From the NCBI GenBank assembly GCA_002746135.1, contig NVWE01000006.1, positions 43,498-77,207 on the forward strand: 33,710 bases of DNA, given 5' to 3'. This document shows positions 23,891 to 32,250 of this stretch, piece after piece. This DNA comes from Cellvibrionales bacterium. Its GTDB lineage: Bacteria > Pseudomonadota > Gammaproteobacteria > Pseudomonadales > Porticoccaceae. The stretch's first letter is position 1, and every line of letters begins with the position of its first letter. Under the pieces are notes generated by a model that saw nothing but the letters and a program-made list of their open reading frames with translations, ran no database searches and was not told the origin of the DNA. The translations under genes were made by a program, and so were the position numbers.

Positions 23891-23911
23891 CAGGATGTAC
23901 CGTTGGCGAGC

Positions 23912-24394
23912 TTACAAATTGGCGAGTACATTCTCCGCCGAGCTCACAGCAAAAGCACCGCCTTCTTCGATAAAGGCCTGGGTCACCGTGTTGTCCTCGA
24001 TCACCAGTGCAAAACGACTACCGCGCACGCCGAGTCCACGGTCAGACAAATCTAATTCAAGGCCAAGTGCCTTACTGTAAACACCGCTACCATCGGCCAG
24101 CATGGCAACTTTACCTGCGGCAGCGTTTTGCTTGCCCCAGGCGTCCATCACAAAAACATCGTTCACGGCCATACAGGCGATGAGGTCAACACCCTTGGCT
24201 TTCAGCGCAGCGGCTTGTTCGATAAAGCCCGGCAGATGCTCTTTAGAACAAGTTGGGGTAAAAGCACCCGGCACAGAAAACAGGACAACTTTCTTTCCAC
24301 CGAAGAGATCATTAATGCTATCAGAGCCAGGGCCATCGGCATTCATTACGGTTAAGCGGCCTTCGGGTAATTTATCACCTACTTGAATTGCCAT
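23912..24394 (-). CDS. Prx5-type peroxiredoxin
   Basis: A 160-residue thioredoxin-fold peroxidase. PGAFTPTCSKEHLPGF (residues 42-57) is the Prx5/hybrid signature with peroxidatic Cys49. A second Cys (Cys74, in LIACMAVND) is in the core and is not the usual C-terminal resolving position. SDRGLGVRGSRFAL supplies the conserved Arg. It reduces H2O2 and alkyl peroxides with glutathione or thioredoxin. AAGGAG lies before the ATG. It is a single gene with its own terminator, flanked by the monooxygenase and a kinase. Protection from peroxide released by uncoupled flavin monooxygenases is a reasonable but unproven link. Confidence 0.92.
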   Translation of the reverse strand: MAIQVGDKLPEGRLTVMNADGPGSDSINDLFGGKKVVLFSVPGAFTPTCSKEHLPGFIEQAAALKAKGVDLIACMAVNDVFVMDAWGKQNAAAGKVAMLADGSGVYSKALGLELDLSDRGLGVRGSRFALVIEDNTVTQAFIEEGGAFAVSSAENVLANL

Positions 24395-24521
24395 CGTTCT
24401 CTCCTTTTAATATCATTTTTGAGTTATTGGGTTTTCTACCGAGAGGATTATGGCATTGCCCCTCTGCGTAGTCACTGACAATAAAACCCTTGGCTTTAAA
24501 GGGATAAACCTATGCCTGCTC

Positions 24522-24557
24522 AACCCTCAAGACCCTCAAGACCCTCAAGACCCTCAA
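24522..24557. repeat. Four-copy 9-bp tandem repeat just upstream of the kinase gene
   Basis: Four units of GACCCTCAA occur head to tail; the first begins with A instead of G and the other three are identical. It lies 32 bp before the kinase start codon, so it would be in the leader of that mRNA. A 9-bp unit keeps frame, and in one frame it reads Asn/Asp-Pro-Gln repeats, but no convincing gene uses it. Confidence 0.85.
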
Positions 24558-24588
24558 CAAGCCATCCATTACAGGCCTGTAAAAACCG

Positions 24589-25494
24589 ATGAGCCAATCT
24601 CAGTTACCACAGCAATTCAAAAGCTTTATTGAAAAGCACAAGCTGCCCGCGACCTTCACCGACACCATTGATGAGTACTATCACCCCCTAGCTCAGTGGA
24701 TAAACAGTCACCGCCCACAAGACCGCACCTGGATTATTGGCCTCAACGGGGCTCAGGGTACGGGTAAATCAACGTTAAGCGCGGTGCTAAAAATCATCCT
24801 CGAAGCGGATTACAACTGTAGCACTGCAGTCATTTCCCTGGACGACCTCTACTTGCCTCGAGAGGATCGCAAGGTATTAGCACAAACTATCCACCCCCTG
24901 CTGCAAACTCGGGGTGTACCCGGTACCCATGACACCGAACTTGGCATCCATTTACTGGATACGCTTTGTAAGCTGCAGGCAAACCAAAGCGTATCTCTAC
25001 CCCGCTTCGATAAAGCCGGTGACGACCGTCTGCCAGAAACAAACTGGGCGCTTTTCAAGGGCCCCGCCCAGGTCATTATTTTCGAGGGCTGGTGCATCGG
25101 TTCAACAGCCAGCCCTGAGCAAGCGCTGGTCGATCCGATCAATACACTGGAAGCCAAAGAAGACAGCGATGGAAAATGGCGGCGCTACGTCAATCATCAA
25201 TTACAAACCGGCTATAAACAGCTCTTCGCCCCCATCGAAAAAACTATCCTCTTGCAAGCCCCCGGCTTTGATTGCATCCATCGCTGGCGCTGGGAGCAAG
25301 AACAAAAGCTGATCGCCAACACTAACCAGGCGGGGTCGACACAAATAATGGACGAAGCTGACATCAGGCACTTCATTCAACATTTTGAACGGCTGACCCG
25401 ACAGAATCTCAGGCAATTACCCGCGCTCGCTGACATCGTACTGTCGCTGAATAGTGAGCATCACATTATTGATAGCCACTACAAAAACCCTTAA
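24589..25494 (+). CDS. P-loop kinase, D-glycerate 3-kinase-like
   Basis: A 301-residue kinase of the phosphoribulokinase/uridine-kinase class. Walker A GAQGTGKS is at residues 54-61. S-L-D-D-L-Y-L-P around residue 83 carries the substrate/Mg acidic pair. R-F-D-K-A-G-D-D-R-L (about 143-152) and F-E-G-W-C-I-G complete the glycerate-kinase-like pattern also found in plant GLYK and yeast YGR205w (family knowledge). It probably phosphorylates glycerate or a similar small substrate with ATP in the cytoplasm. No Shine-Dalgarno sequence precedes the ATG, and a 9-bp tandem repeat sits in the leader. A bidirectional terminator follows. A wider kinase specificity cannot be excluded. Confidence 0.78.
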   Translation: MSQSQLPQQFKSFIEKHKLPATFTDTIDEYYHPLAQWINSHRPQDRTWIIGLNGAQGTGKSTLSAVLKIILEADYNCSTAVISLDDLYLPREDRKVLAQTIHPLLQTRGVPGTHDTELGIHLLDTLCKLQANQSVSLPRFDKAGDDRLPETNWALFKGPAQVIIFEGWCIGSTASPEQALVDPINTLEAKEDSDGKWRRYVNHQLQTGYKQLFAPIEKTILLQAPGFDCIHRWRWEQEQKLIANTNQAGSTQIMDEADIRHFIQHFERLTRQNLRQLPALADIVLSLNSEHHIIDSHYKNP

Positions 25495-25538
25495 AACAAC
25501 AGGTTTTGAAAAGGACTTACATAAAATAACGCCATTAA

Positions 25539-25574
25539 AAAAGCCGGTAATTCCTTAGAGAATTACCGGCTTTT
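25539..25574. terminator. 15-bp perfect bidirectional terminator
   Basis: AAAAGCCGGTAATTC (25539-25553) and GAATTACCGGCTTTT (25560-25574) pair exactly with a six-base loop, between the convergent kinase (plus) and acyl-CoA dehydrogenase (minus) genes. A- and T-runs on both sides make it work in both directions. Confidence 0.9.
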
Positions 25575-25615
25575 AACCGTCGCCTTTACATTACTCGTGC
25601 AAAGGGGCATTTACC

Positions 25616-26776
25616 TTATTTATAAGCAACACCAATGCTGCCAATGGTTTCACGGGTAACAATAGTTTTCATGATTTGCGCAGTACCGTCACCAATTTGC
25701 AAGCCCATCACATCAATCATGCGCTGCATATGAGGCATTTCGTGACCCCAGCCATAATGGCCGTGTTGCACCAAACATTCGTGAATAATATCGGTGCCCC
25801 ACTTGGGCGCCATCCACTTCACCATGGCCGCTTCCTTGGTATGGGGTAAACCCTGATCACGCAAAGCCAAACCTTGATAGCACAGAGCACGAACAGCAGC
25901 GAGACGGCTGTCGTGCTCGGCTAAAGGGAAAGTGGTGCCTTGGAATTTTGCCAGCGGCTTACCGAAGGCCTCACGCTCTTGAATGTACTGCCAGGTTTCA
26001 TTGACTGAAGCCTGGGCACAGGCAATGCACTGCAGGGCGATAAGGAAACGGCTGAGGTCGAAACCCGCCATTACTTTAGTAAAACCTTCGCCTTCATTAC
26101 CCAGCAGTGCGGATTCAGGGATTTCCACGTCATCAAAGAATACCGAACCACGGCCTACAGAAGATGAACCCACATCATCAAAGCGAGTACAAGTTACACC
26201 GGGTAAATCGAGAGGTACTAAAAAGGCTGACACGCCATGAGCACCGGGGGTATCTTGATCCGTACGGGCAAACAGCAGTGACATTTCAGCCTGCGCGCCG
26301 TAGCTAATTGAGGTTTTCTCGCCATTGAGAATGTACTTATCACCCTTTTTAGTCGCTTTCAAAATTAGGTTTGCCGCATCGGAACCGCCACGGGGTTCTG
26401 TCAAACCCAGCTGCACAATCAGTTCTCCCGCTGCCATTTTAGGCAATACGTCTTCTTTCGTTTCTGCACTACCGTATTTCTCAATCACGCAGCCAATTAA
26501 AGGCGTGGTCATGCAGATATAGGCCAAATTGATATCCGCGTAGGCAATGGCCTCACAGATCACACCCTGCACCATACTCGACGCACCAATACCGCCATTC
26601 TCTTCGGCGAAGATCGGCGCGATCAAACCCAGCTGGCCCATTTTTCGGAGTAGACCCCGGTCGAGCGCCTCATCTTTTGAGCGGCCCATATAGCCTTCGG
26701 CCAGTTGCTCACGCGCAAAGCGCTCGGCGGTATCTTTAATGAAATTTTCTTCTTCACTTAACCACGGCAGAGTCAT
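25616..26776 (-). CDS. aliB: Acyl-CoA dehydrogenase, cyclohexanecarboxyl-CoA dehydrogenase-like
   Basis: A 386-residue flavoprotein with the full ACAD plan. Signature 1 LTEPRGGSD is near residues 125-133, YILNGEKTSISYGAQAE begins the middle domain, REAFGKPLAKFQGTTFPLA is in the C-terminal helices, and HGHYGWGHEMPHMQRMIDVM follows. At the position of the catalytic Glu in I-Y-E-G-T it has G-D-G-T, with Asp363. I recall that Asp in this position marks cyclohexanecarboxyl-CoA dehydrogenases. The next gene in the unit (transcribed first) is an AliA-like CoA ligase, which supports the same assignment. Electrons would pass to ETF. The gap to the ligase is 130 bp. The symbol is by resemblance and should be treated as tentative; a short branched-chain acyl-CoA substrate is the main alternative. 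Confidence 0.75.
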   Translation of the reverse strand: MTLPWLSEEENFIKDTAERFAREQLAEGYMGRSKDEALDRGLLRKMGQLGLIAPIFAEENGGIGASSMVQGVICEAIAYADINLAYICMTTPLIGCVIEKYGSAETKEDVLPKMAAGELIVQLGLTEPRGGSDAANLILKATKKGDKYILNGEKTSISYGAQAEMSLLFARTDQDTPGAHGVSAFLVPLDLPGVTCTRFDDVGSSSVGRGSVFFDDVEIPESALLGNEGEGFTKVMAGFDLSRFLIALQCIACAQASVNETWQYIQEREAFGKPLAKFQGTTFPLAEHDSRLAAVRALCYQGLALRDQGLPHTKEAAMVKWMAPKWGTDIIHECLVQHGHYGWGHEMPHMQRMIDVMGLQIGDGTAQIMKTIVTRETIGSIGVAYK

Positions 26777-26906
26777 AACAATCCTCGTCTATTCACTATT
26801 AATAACACCCGCCACTACGCGGGCCGAAACCACTTAATATTTTTTACATGAAGACCACGTCAAAATCCATAGTCTCTTATTGAAGCAACTACCTGAAATC
26901 TCGCAA

Positions 26907-28550
26907 CTAGGAATGGCGACTAAAATTTTTCGCTATTTCTCGCAACTGAAATTTTTGAATTTTCCCGCTGGCGGTACGGGGCATGTCATTTATTATTTCG
27001 AGATGTTCCGGCAAATAGTTTTTCGCCAATTGGTTTTCCAGTAGATAATCAATCATATCTTGAAAGGTGAAATCGACACCTTTATTTAAGGTCACGAAAC
27101 AGCAGCCAAGCTCACCAAGTCGCTCATCGGGCATAGCAACTACAGCGCAATCGACAATATCTGGGTGTTTATAGAGAATATTTTCAACCTCTACCACCGG
27201 GATGTTTTCACCGCCGCGAATAATAATATCTTTTGAGCGACCGGTAATACGAATATAGCCATCTACGTCCATTCGCGCTAAATCACCTGTATCGAAAAAA
27301 TCATTCTCGTCAACATCGTAAGCTTCGGGGCGCTTTAAATAACCGATAAAGGTTGAGGGGCTTTTTTCAAACAAGCGACCCTCTTCACCTCGAGCGACCT
27401 CCTGGCCCTGCTCGTCGACAATTTTCACTTCGCAGGCGGGCACTGCCACGCCATCACTACCAAATATTTTTTCAGGATGGTCTGTCAGCTTTGTCGTGGT
27501 CACCACACCGCACTCGCTCATACCCCACACGGCCATCAGCTTGATCGACAGTGCCGCTGTCGCCTTCTCTGCCAGTGCACTGGGGATGGGTGCTCCGCCA
27601 CATACAAATAGCCGAAAGCGTTCAGAGTTATATTTATCCCGTTGTTCCGAATTGCTCAAATCTGCCAGAAAGGGTGTGGCACCCATCGCAAAAGAAGCAT
27701 TCTCTTCAGCCATTAATTGCCAGCCCAGATCAACATTCCAGACATCGAGGAAGATCATTTTTGTTTTCAGCACCATCGGCATCCACATGCCGTACATAAA
27801 GCCGGTTAAATGAGCGAGTGGTGAACCCATAAAAATGTCGTCATCCTGAGATAGCTCACTGCGCTCAATCATTGCATGCACACTAAACAGGAAGGTATTG
27901 GCACAGTGCATCACGCCTTTAGGCATGCCGGTAGTACCCGAGGTATACAGCATCAACACCACATCATTGGGGTCAAGCTGTCGCTCTTTAAACAAAGCAG
28001 CGCTATCGCTTGTCAAATTATGATTTAACAAGGCGCTCTCGAAACTATTTTCAGCATCACTACCAACGACGAACAAGTGCTCGAGCTTAGGCAGCTTGTC
28101 ACGCATGCCTTCAATCATCAGCTCATGATCAAAACCGCGAAAGTTTTTGGGAACAATTAATACTTTCGACTCGGCAAATTCGACCATAAAGGACAATTCA
28201 TGCTCACGGAAAATGGGCATCAAGGGATTGCTCACCGCGCCAATGCGCAAGCAAGCTAAATTGATGACAACAAACTCCCACCAATTGGGCAATTGAAAAG
28301 ACACAACATCCTGTTTTTCAATTCCGTAGTGAGCCAACGCCACAGCAACACGCTCAGCCTTTTCTGCGATCTGACGGTAAGTCATCAAAAATTTTTCGCC
28401 GCTTTCAGTGCGGTAATCGACGACAGCAATAGCGTCAGGATTCGCGAGCAGAGCCGCGTCAAAATAGTCCAGCAGATTTTCATCCTGCCACAAGCCTTCT
28501 GCTCGCATCGTATCGATTCGTTGCTGCGAGATAATGGGATCAACAATCAT
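26907..28550 (-). CDS. aliA: Acyl-CoA synthetase, cyclohexanecarboxylate-CoA ligase-like
   Basis: A 547-residue AMP-forming ligase. The phosphate-binding loop YTSGTTGMPKG is at residues 202-212. WGMSECGVVT lies in the middle and the hinge is DVDGYIRITGRSKDIIIRGG. PRTASGKIQKFQLRE provides the adenylation Lys at about 530. VSFQLPNWWEFVVINLACLR followed by I-G-A-V-S-N-P-L-M-P-I-F-R near residues 83-115, and NFRGFDHELMIEGMR, resemble cyclohexanecarboxylate-CoA ligases (AliA) and FadK-type enzymes. It activates a carboxylate with ATP and CoA in the cytoplasm. It is the first gene of a two-gene unit with the dehydrogenase at 25616. An alicyclic acid is the favoured substrate; a short-chain fatty acid is possible. 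Confidence 0.8.
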   Translation of the reverse strand: MIVDPIISQQRIDTMRAEGLWQDENLLDYFDAALLANPDAIAVVDYRTESGEKFLMTYRQIAEKAERVAVALAHYGIEKQDVVSFQLPNWWEFVVINLACLRIGAVSNPLMPIFREHELSFMVEFAESKVLIVPKNFRGFDHELMIEGMRDKLPKLEHLFVVGSDAENSFESALLNHNLTSDSAALFKERQLDPNDVVLMLYTSGTTGMPKGVMHCANTFLFSVHAMIERSELSQDDDIFMGSPLAHLTGFMYGMWMPMVLKTKMIFLDVWNVDLGWQLMAEENASFAMGATPFLADLSNSEQRDKYNSERFRLFVCGGAPIPSALAEKATAALSIKLMAVWGMSECGVVTTTKLTDHPEKIFGSDGVAVPACEVKIVDEQGQEVARGEEGRLFEKSPSTFIGYLKRPEAYDVDENDFFDTGDLARMDVDGYIRITGRSKDIIIRGGENIPVVEVENILYKHPDIVDCAVVAMPDERLGELGCCFVTLNKGVDFTFQDMIDYLLENQLAKNYLPEHLEIINDMPRTASGKIQKFQLREIAKNFSRHS

Positions 28551-28614
28551 CTAATTCTCCAACCCTGTTTAGCGCACGGTGCGCGTTATATTTATTTTCA
28601 CTGGATACGTACTA

Positions 28615-29151
28615 TTATTTCAGAAAATGTTCTCGGTAATATTTTAACTCGGCTATCGAGTCACGAACATCATCCATCGCCAAATGACTGGCCTTCTTTT
28701 TAAAGCCTTTTAATATTTCCGGACGCCAGCGCCGGGCGAGCTCCTTGATACTGCTGACGTCGAGGTTACGATAGTGGAAGTAATCTTCGAGTAGCGGCAT
28801 TTCTCGCGCCATAAAGCGACGGTCCTGACAAATGGAATTGCCGCTCATGGGCGACTTGCCGGCCCCGACCCAATCGCGAAGAAAATCGATCGTTTGTTGC
28901 TCTGCATCCGTGGCACTTAAACGGCTATTGGCAACGCGCTCAATCAAACCGGATTGGCCGTGCTGGCGTGTATTCCACTCATCCATTGCTGAAATCACAT
29001 CATCGGACTGATGGATAGCCAATATCGGCCCCTCCGCCAGAGTGTTAAGTTCTGAATCTGTTACCAGGGTGGCAATCTCGATGATGCGATCATTGTCTGT
29101 ATCCAGGCCGGTCATTTCCAGGTCGATCCAGATTAAATTAAGGTCGTTCAT
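28615..29151 (-). CDS. orn: Oligoribonuclease
   Basis: A 178-residue DEDDh 3'-5' exoribonuclease that degrades 2-5-mers of RNA and linear pGpG from c-di-GMP. The metal ligands are Asp10, Glu12, Asp110, His156 and Asp161, all present. [23 protein letters not shown] and [12 protein letters not shown] are near-identical to E. coli Orn. The ATG at 29151 is chosen because it gives the Orn N-terminus and AAGGAAG lies before it; an earlier in-frame start would add eight basic residues. It overlaps the 3' end of the MscS gene by 14 bp, so the two are translationally linked. Orn removes the pGpG product of EAL enzymes, a point of interest given the HD-GYP gene nearby. Confidence 0.97.
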   Translation of the reverse strand: MNDLNLIWIDLEMTGLDTDNDRIIEIATLVTDSELNTLAEGPILAIHQSDDVISAMDEWNTRQHGQSGLIERVANSRLSATDAEQQTIDFLRDWVGAGKSPMSGNSICQDRRFMAREMPLLEDYFHYRNLDVSSIKELARRWRPEILKGFKKKASHLAMDDVRDSIAELKYYREHFLK

Positions 29152-30211
29152 TGTCTTCCTTCTGCTGATTTTCACGGGCTTTGTCGATAATGTTATCCAG
29201 CGATTTAATACGTTCGCCAGCTTCTTGAATGCGCAGCTTAATTTGCGCCTGCTGTCCTTTATCTACGTCTTCCAGAGACAGCTTATGCTCGTCAATCATT
29301 GCTTTCAGGCCGTCAACATCGTCGAGTAAAGAGCGAATCTTAACGACTTTTTCTGCCTTATCAAAAATTTTTGACTCAGGCGATTCCTCATCGTCATCTT
29401 TGGCAACAGTGTACTTCGGGGCAGCACTAAAAACTTGCCCCGCCGGTAACTGCCGTTGATTCATAAAGCTCGGCGAAACAATTTCAATGCCTGCGGCATG
29501 TAACTGATCGAGCACGGCCTTTTTCAAGCGGGTACGCTGAGTTAATAGCTGATTAACGTCAGTACAAATGCCCCCTGTTTTGTAAACGATGGAGTAATCC
29601 CCAAGCGTCAAAATTTGTACAAAAGGCTCATCCAGCCCCGCCTCTTGTGTTGCCAGTTTTAAAAGAGGCTCAACTTTATGCCAGGCAACATCGTAACCAA
29701 GGGAAACTTCACAAGAGGTAAATGTGCCCGAAGAGCCCACCACCGTTAGAGGATGGGTAGCGAGGTAAAGGTTAGGCAGCGTTATCAAGTCTCTGTCCTG
29801 AGACTGGATCTCTGTGTGAAACAAGCCGCTTACAGTCACTCGCCCAAAGTGCTCACCGACACGAATAAAATCCCCATGCCTGAAACTCTTAACCGACCGC
29901 AGCATAAAGCCGGCCATAGCATTGGATACAAAAGTGGCCGAAGATAAGGCAAAGACACCGGTAAACACCAAGCCCAGCAAACCCAGTAAGTCACCCTTTG
30001 TCGTATCACCAACAGGTAGTGTAAGAATCACTAAAACCACGGCAATGACAGTAAAGCTCAGTAAAATAAGCTGACGACTCAGGGGCGATACCCCACTGTC
30101 TTTACGCCGTATTAATAGCCAACGTGTCACCCACAAAACAAAGGCACAGGTGGCGAGCATTGCCAGCAGGGGTAAATAAAGCCGAAAGGTATCTAACGCG
30201 AGTCCAACCAA
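29138..30211 (-). CDS. MscS family mechanosensitive ion channel
   Basis: A 357-residue inner-membrane channel. Three hydrophobic segments are at about 10-33, 47-67 and 74-103. The pore helix [20 protein letters not shown] leads into the beta domain with [20 protein letters not shown], which is typical MscS. An unusually long charged C-terminal extension (about 285-357) looks like a coiled coil and is absent from E. coli MscS. The best start is TTG at 30211, with GGAGG ten bases upstream; no in-frame ATG or GTG precedes it before a stop. It protects against hypo-osmotic shock. It is divergent from rsgA and shares its 3' end with orn. Confidence 0.88.
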   Translation of the reverse strand: MVGLALDTFRLYLPLLAMLATCAFVLWVTRWLLIRRKDSGVSPLSRQLILLSFTVIAVVLVILTLPVGDTTKGDLLGLLGLVFTGVFALSSATFVSNAMAGFMLRSVKSFRHGDFIRVGEHFGRVTVSGLFHTEIQSQDRDLITLPNLYLATHPLTVVGSSGTFTSCEVSLGYDVAWHKVEPLLKLATQEAGLDEPFVQILTLGDYSIVYKTGGICTDVNQLLTQRTRLKKAVLDQLHAAGIEIVSPSFMNQRQLPAGQVFSAAPKYTVAKDDDEESPESKIFDKAEKVVKIRSLLDDVDGLKAMIDEHKLSLEDVDKGQQAQIKLRIQEAGERIKSLDNIIDKARENQQKEDNERP

Positions 30212-30290
30212 GGGCCTGGGGCCTCCATATCATCGATCAACATTATGCTATATGCTTGGCCGCACTGACAGTACTGGGAACCAGGAGGGC

Positions 30291-31298
30291 ATGGCAAAAC
30301 GTAAAATCACTGACCAGCAACAACGCCGTATTCGCCGTAAGCACTCGACCAGCATCGACAGCGCGGGTAAGCAGAAACGCGGAGAAAAGCTCCTGCAATC
30401 CGGCGAACTCGGCCCAGAGCAAGCGGGTCTTGTCAGTACTCGCTACAGCAACCAAGTCGATATCATCACCTCTCCCACGTCTGCACCGCAACGCTGTTAT
30501 TTGCGCTCCAACTTAGAATCTGTGGTTACTGGCGATAACGTCATTTGGTGTCCCGGCGAGCCTTACGGCGTGGTTTCTGCCGTGCTACCGCGCCAAACAC
30601 AACTCGATCGTCCCGATAGCCGAGGTAAACTCCGGCCCGTCGCAGCCAACATAGATCGTATTGTCATCGTCATTGCCTCTGAACCAAGGCCTCATGCCAA
30701 CCTGATTGATCGCTACCTGGTTGCGATTGAGCACCGGGGTATTCAGCCAATACTACTGCTCAACAAAACCGATCTCGAGTCAGACAACAAACAGCTAGCC
30801 CAGGACCTTGTCCGCACGTATTCTGACTTAGGCTATCAAGTTATAGAGGTTTCAGCTCAATCAAGTAACGGTATCGAGCAACTGACAAACGCACTACAGC
30901 AGCACACTAGCGTCTTTGTTGGGCAATCAGGCGTGGGCAAGTCATCCCTTATCAATGCCATTTGCCCTGCTGCAGAAGCCGCTATTGGTGGCCTTTCAGA
31001 AGCTCACACTAAGGGGCGACATACCACGACCACTGCCAATTTATTCTCCCTGCCCGGTGGCGGCCAACTGATTGACTCACCGGGTATCCGCGAGTTCGGA
31101 CTCATTCACCTGGACGAAGGCGACATCGCTCAGGGCTTTATCGAATTCCGCCCCTTGCTTGGCCATTGTAAGTTTCGAGATTGTCGCCACCAGAACGACC
31201 CGGGCTGCGCACTGCAAAGCGCACTTGAAGCAGGTAAAATATCCCCGCAAAGGATGCAGAGCTACCAGCTTATTAAGCAGAGTCTGATAAGCGAATAG
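30291..31298 (+). CDS. rsgA: Ribosome small subunit-dependent GTPase A
   Basis: A 335-residue circularly permuted GTPase that assists 30S subunit maturation. A basic N-terminus (MAKRKITDQQQRRIRRKH) is followed by an OB fold at about 45-110. NKTD is at 158-161, the P-loop GQSGVGKSS at 211-219, switch region GRHTTTT at 242-248, and DSPG at 262-265. The zinc knuckle has Cys293, Cys298, His300 and Cys306. I placed the start at ATG 30291 rather than 30252 because it gives the conserved RsgA N-terminus and follows AGGAGG, though the spacing is tight. It is divergent from the mscS-like gene and next to orn, a common gammaproteobacterial neighbourhood. Confidence 0.95.
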   Translation: MAKRKITDQQQRRIRRKHSTSIDSAGKQKRGEKLLQSGELGPEQAGLVSTRYSNQVDIITSPTSAPQRCYLRSNLESVVTGDNVIWCPGEPYGVVSAVLPRQTQLDRPDSRGKLRPVAANIDRIVIVIASEPRPHANLIDRYLVAIEHRGIQPILLLNKTDLESDNKQLAQDLVRTYSDLGYQVIEVSAQSSNGIEQLTNALQQHTSVFVGQSGVGKSSLINAICPAAEAAIGGLSEAHTKGRHTTTTANLFSLPGGGQLIDSPGIREFGLIHLDEGDIAQGFIEFRPLLGHCKFRDCRHQNDPGCALQSALEAGKISPQRMQSYQLIKQSLISE

Positions 31299-31398
31299 AC
31301 GAGTACGCCTCTGTCATCAGTACAATCCAATACTTAATGATGTCGCACTGATCAACAACCATTCACCTGAGACCAACCGTAGAGCTCAATTAAAGCCC

Positions 31399-32244
31399 AT
31401 GCCCAGTTATTCTGATAAAACTTTCTTCCTCTTGCAAAAGATAATGCCCCAGCACCAACTCTCGCGGCTCATCGGTAAAGTTGCCGACGCAAAAACACCC
31501 TGGCTTAAGAACCTGCTAATTCGCCAGGCTATCCGCACCTATAACATCGACCTTTCCATTGCTGAGCGTGAACAACCTGAGCAATACTCTAGCTTTAATG
31601 ATTTTTTTACGCGCTCACTGAAGCCCAGTGCACGACCAATTTGCGAGCAAGCAAGCGCTATCATTTCCCCTGCCGATGGCATTCTCAGCCAATTTGGCTC
31701 GATCACAAATGATCAATTCATTCAAGCCAAAGGCCAGAACTACACCACAAGTCGCTTGCTCGGGAATGATTACACCCTGGCCTCTGAGTTTTCGGGCGGC
31801 AGCTTTGCCACCATTTATTTGTCGCCCAGTGACTACCACCGAGTACACATGCCCTGGGGTGGGCGACTTATCGAAACACGTTATATCCCCGGCAAATTGT
31901 TCTCTGTTAATCAGGCAACTGCCGATGGAATCCCAGAACTGTTTGCTCGGAATGAACGTCTAGTCTGCATTTTTGAAACAAGCAAGGGAAAAATGGCTGT
32001 TATTTTAGTTGGCGCCATGCTGGTAGCAGGTATAGAGACAAGCTGGAGAGATCATTACTCACCCGCCACACGAGCAATGGAGGATTTTTCAGAGCAATCA
32101 ACAAACCTCGAAAGAGCCGATGAGCTCGGGCTCTTTAAGTTTGGATCAACTGTTATTCTTTTATTTAATGAGTCAATCACCTTCGACAAGCCATTAACTA
32201 ACGGTGACAAGATTTTGATGGGCGAACGCCTAAGCCTCGCTTAA
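31399..32244 (+). CDS. psd: Phosphatidylserine decarboxylase proenzyme
   Basis: A 281-residue inner-membrane-associated enzyme making phosphatidylethanolamine. It is autocleaved at Gly249-Ser250 to form the pyruvoyl group. The catalytic set is Asp93 (SPADG), His150 (SDYHRVHMP) and Ser250. The cleavage motif is F-G-S-T where E. coli has L-G-S-T. N-terminal SSFNDFFTRSLKP and the LVGAMLVAGIETSW stretch are typical. The length is as expected (about 280-320). It follows rsgA by 100 bp on the same strand and is convergent with the HD-GYP gene, with only six bases between stop codons. No terminator fits in that gap. Confidence 0.96.
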   Translation: MPSYSDKTFFLLQKIMPQHQLSRLIGKVADAKTPWLKNLLIRQAIRTYNIDLSIAEREQPEQYSSFNDFFTRSLKPSARPICEQASAIISPADGILSQFGSITNDQFIQAKGQNYTTSRLLGNDYTLASEFSGGSFATIYLSPSDYHRVHMPWGGRLIETRYIPGKLFSVNQATADGIPELFARNERLVCIFETSKGKMAVILVGAMLVAGIETSWRDHYSPATRAMEDFSEQSTNLERADELGLFKFGSTVILLFNESITFDKPLTNGDKILMGERLSLA

Positions 32245-32250
32245 TACGCG

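Noticed and set aside
24522-24557. Possible CRISPR-like repeat
   Set aside because: Units are 9 bp and contiguous with no spacers; it is a simple tandem repeat. No cas gene is present.
24450-24632. A 60-codon frame reading through the 9-bp repeat as Asp-Pro-Gln units
   Set aside because: No ribosome site, no signal or domain, overlap with the kinase start, and a composition set by the repeat alone. Kept only as a repeat.
31627-32244. Phosphatidylserine decarboxylase inactivated by the F-G-S-T change
   Set aside because: The Gly-Ser cleavage pair, Asp93 and His150 are intact; the Leu-to-Phe change before Gly is conservative and seems compatible with self-cleavage.
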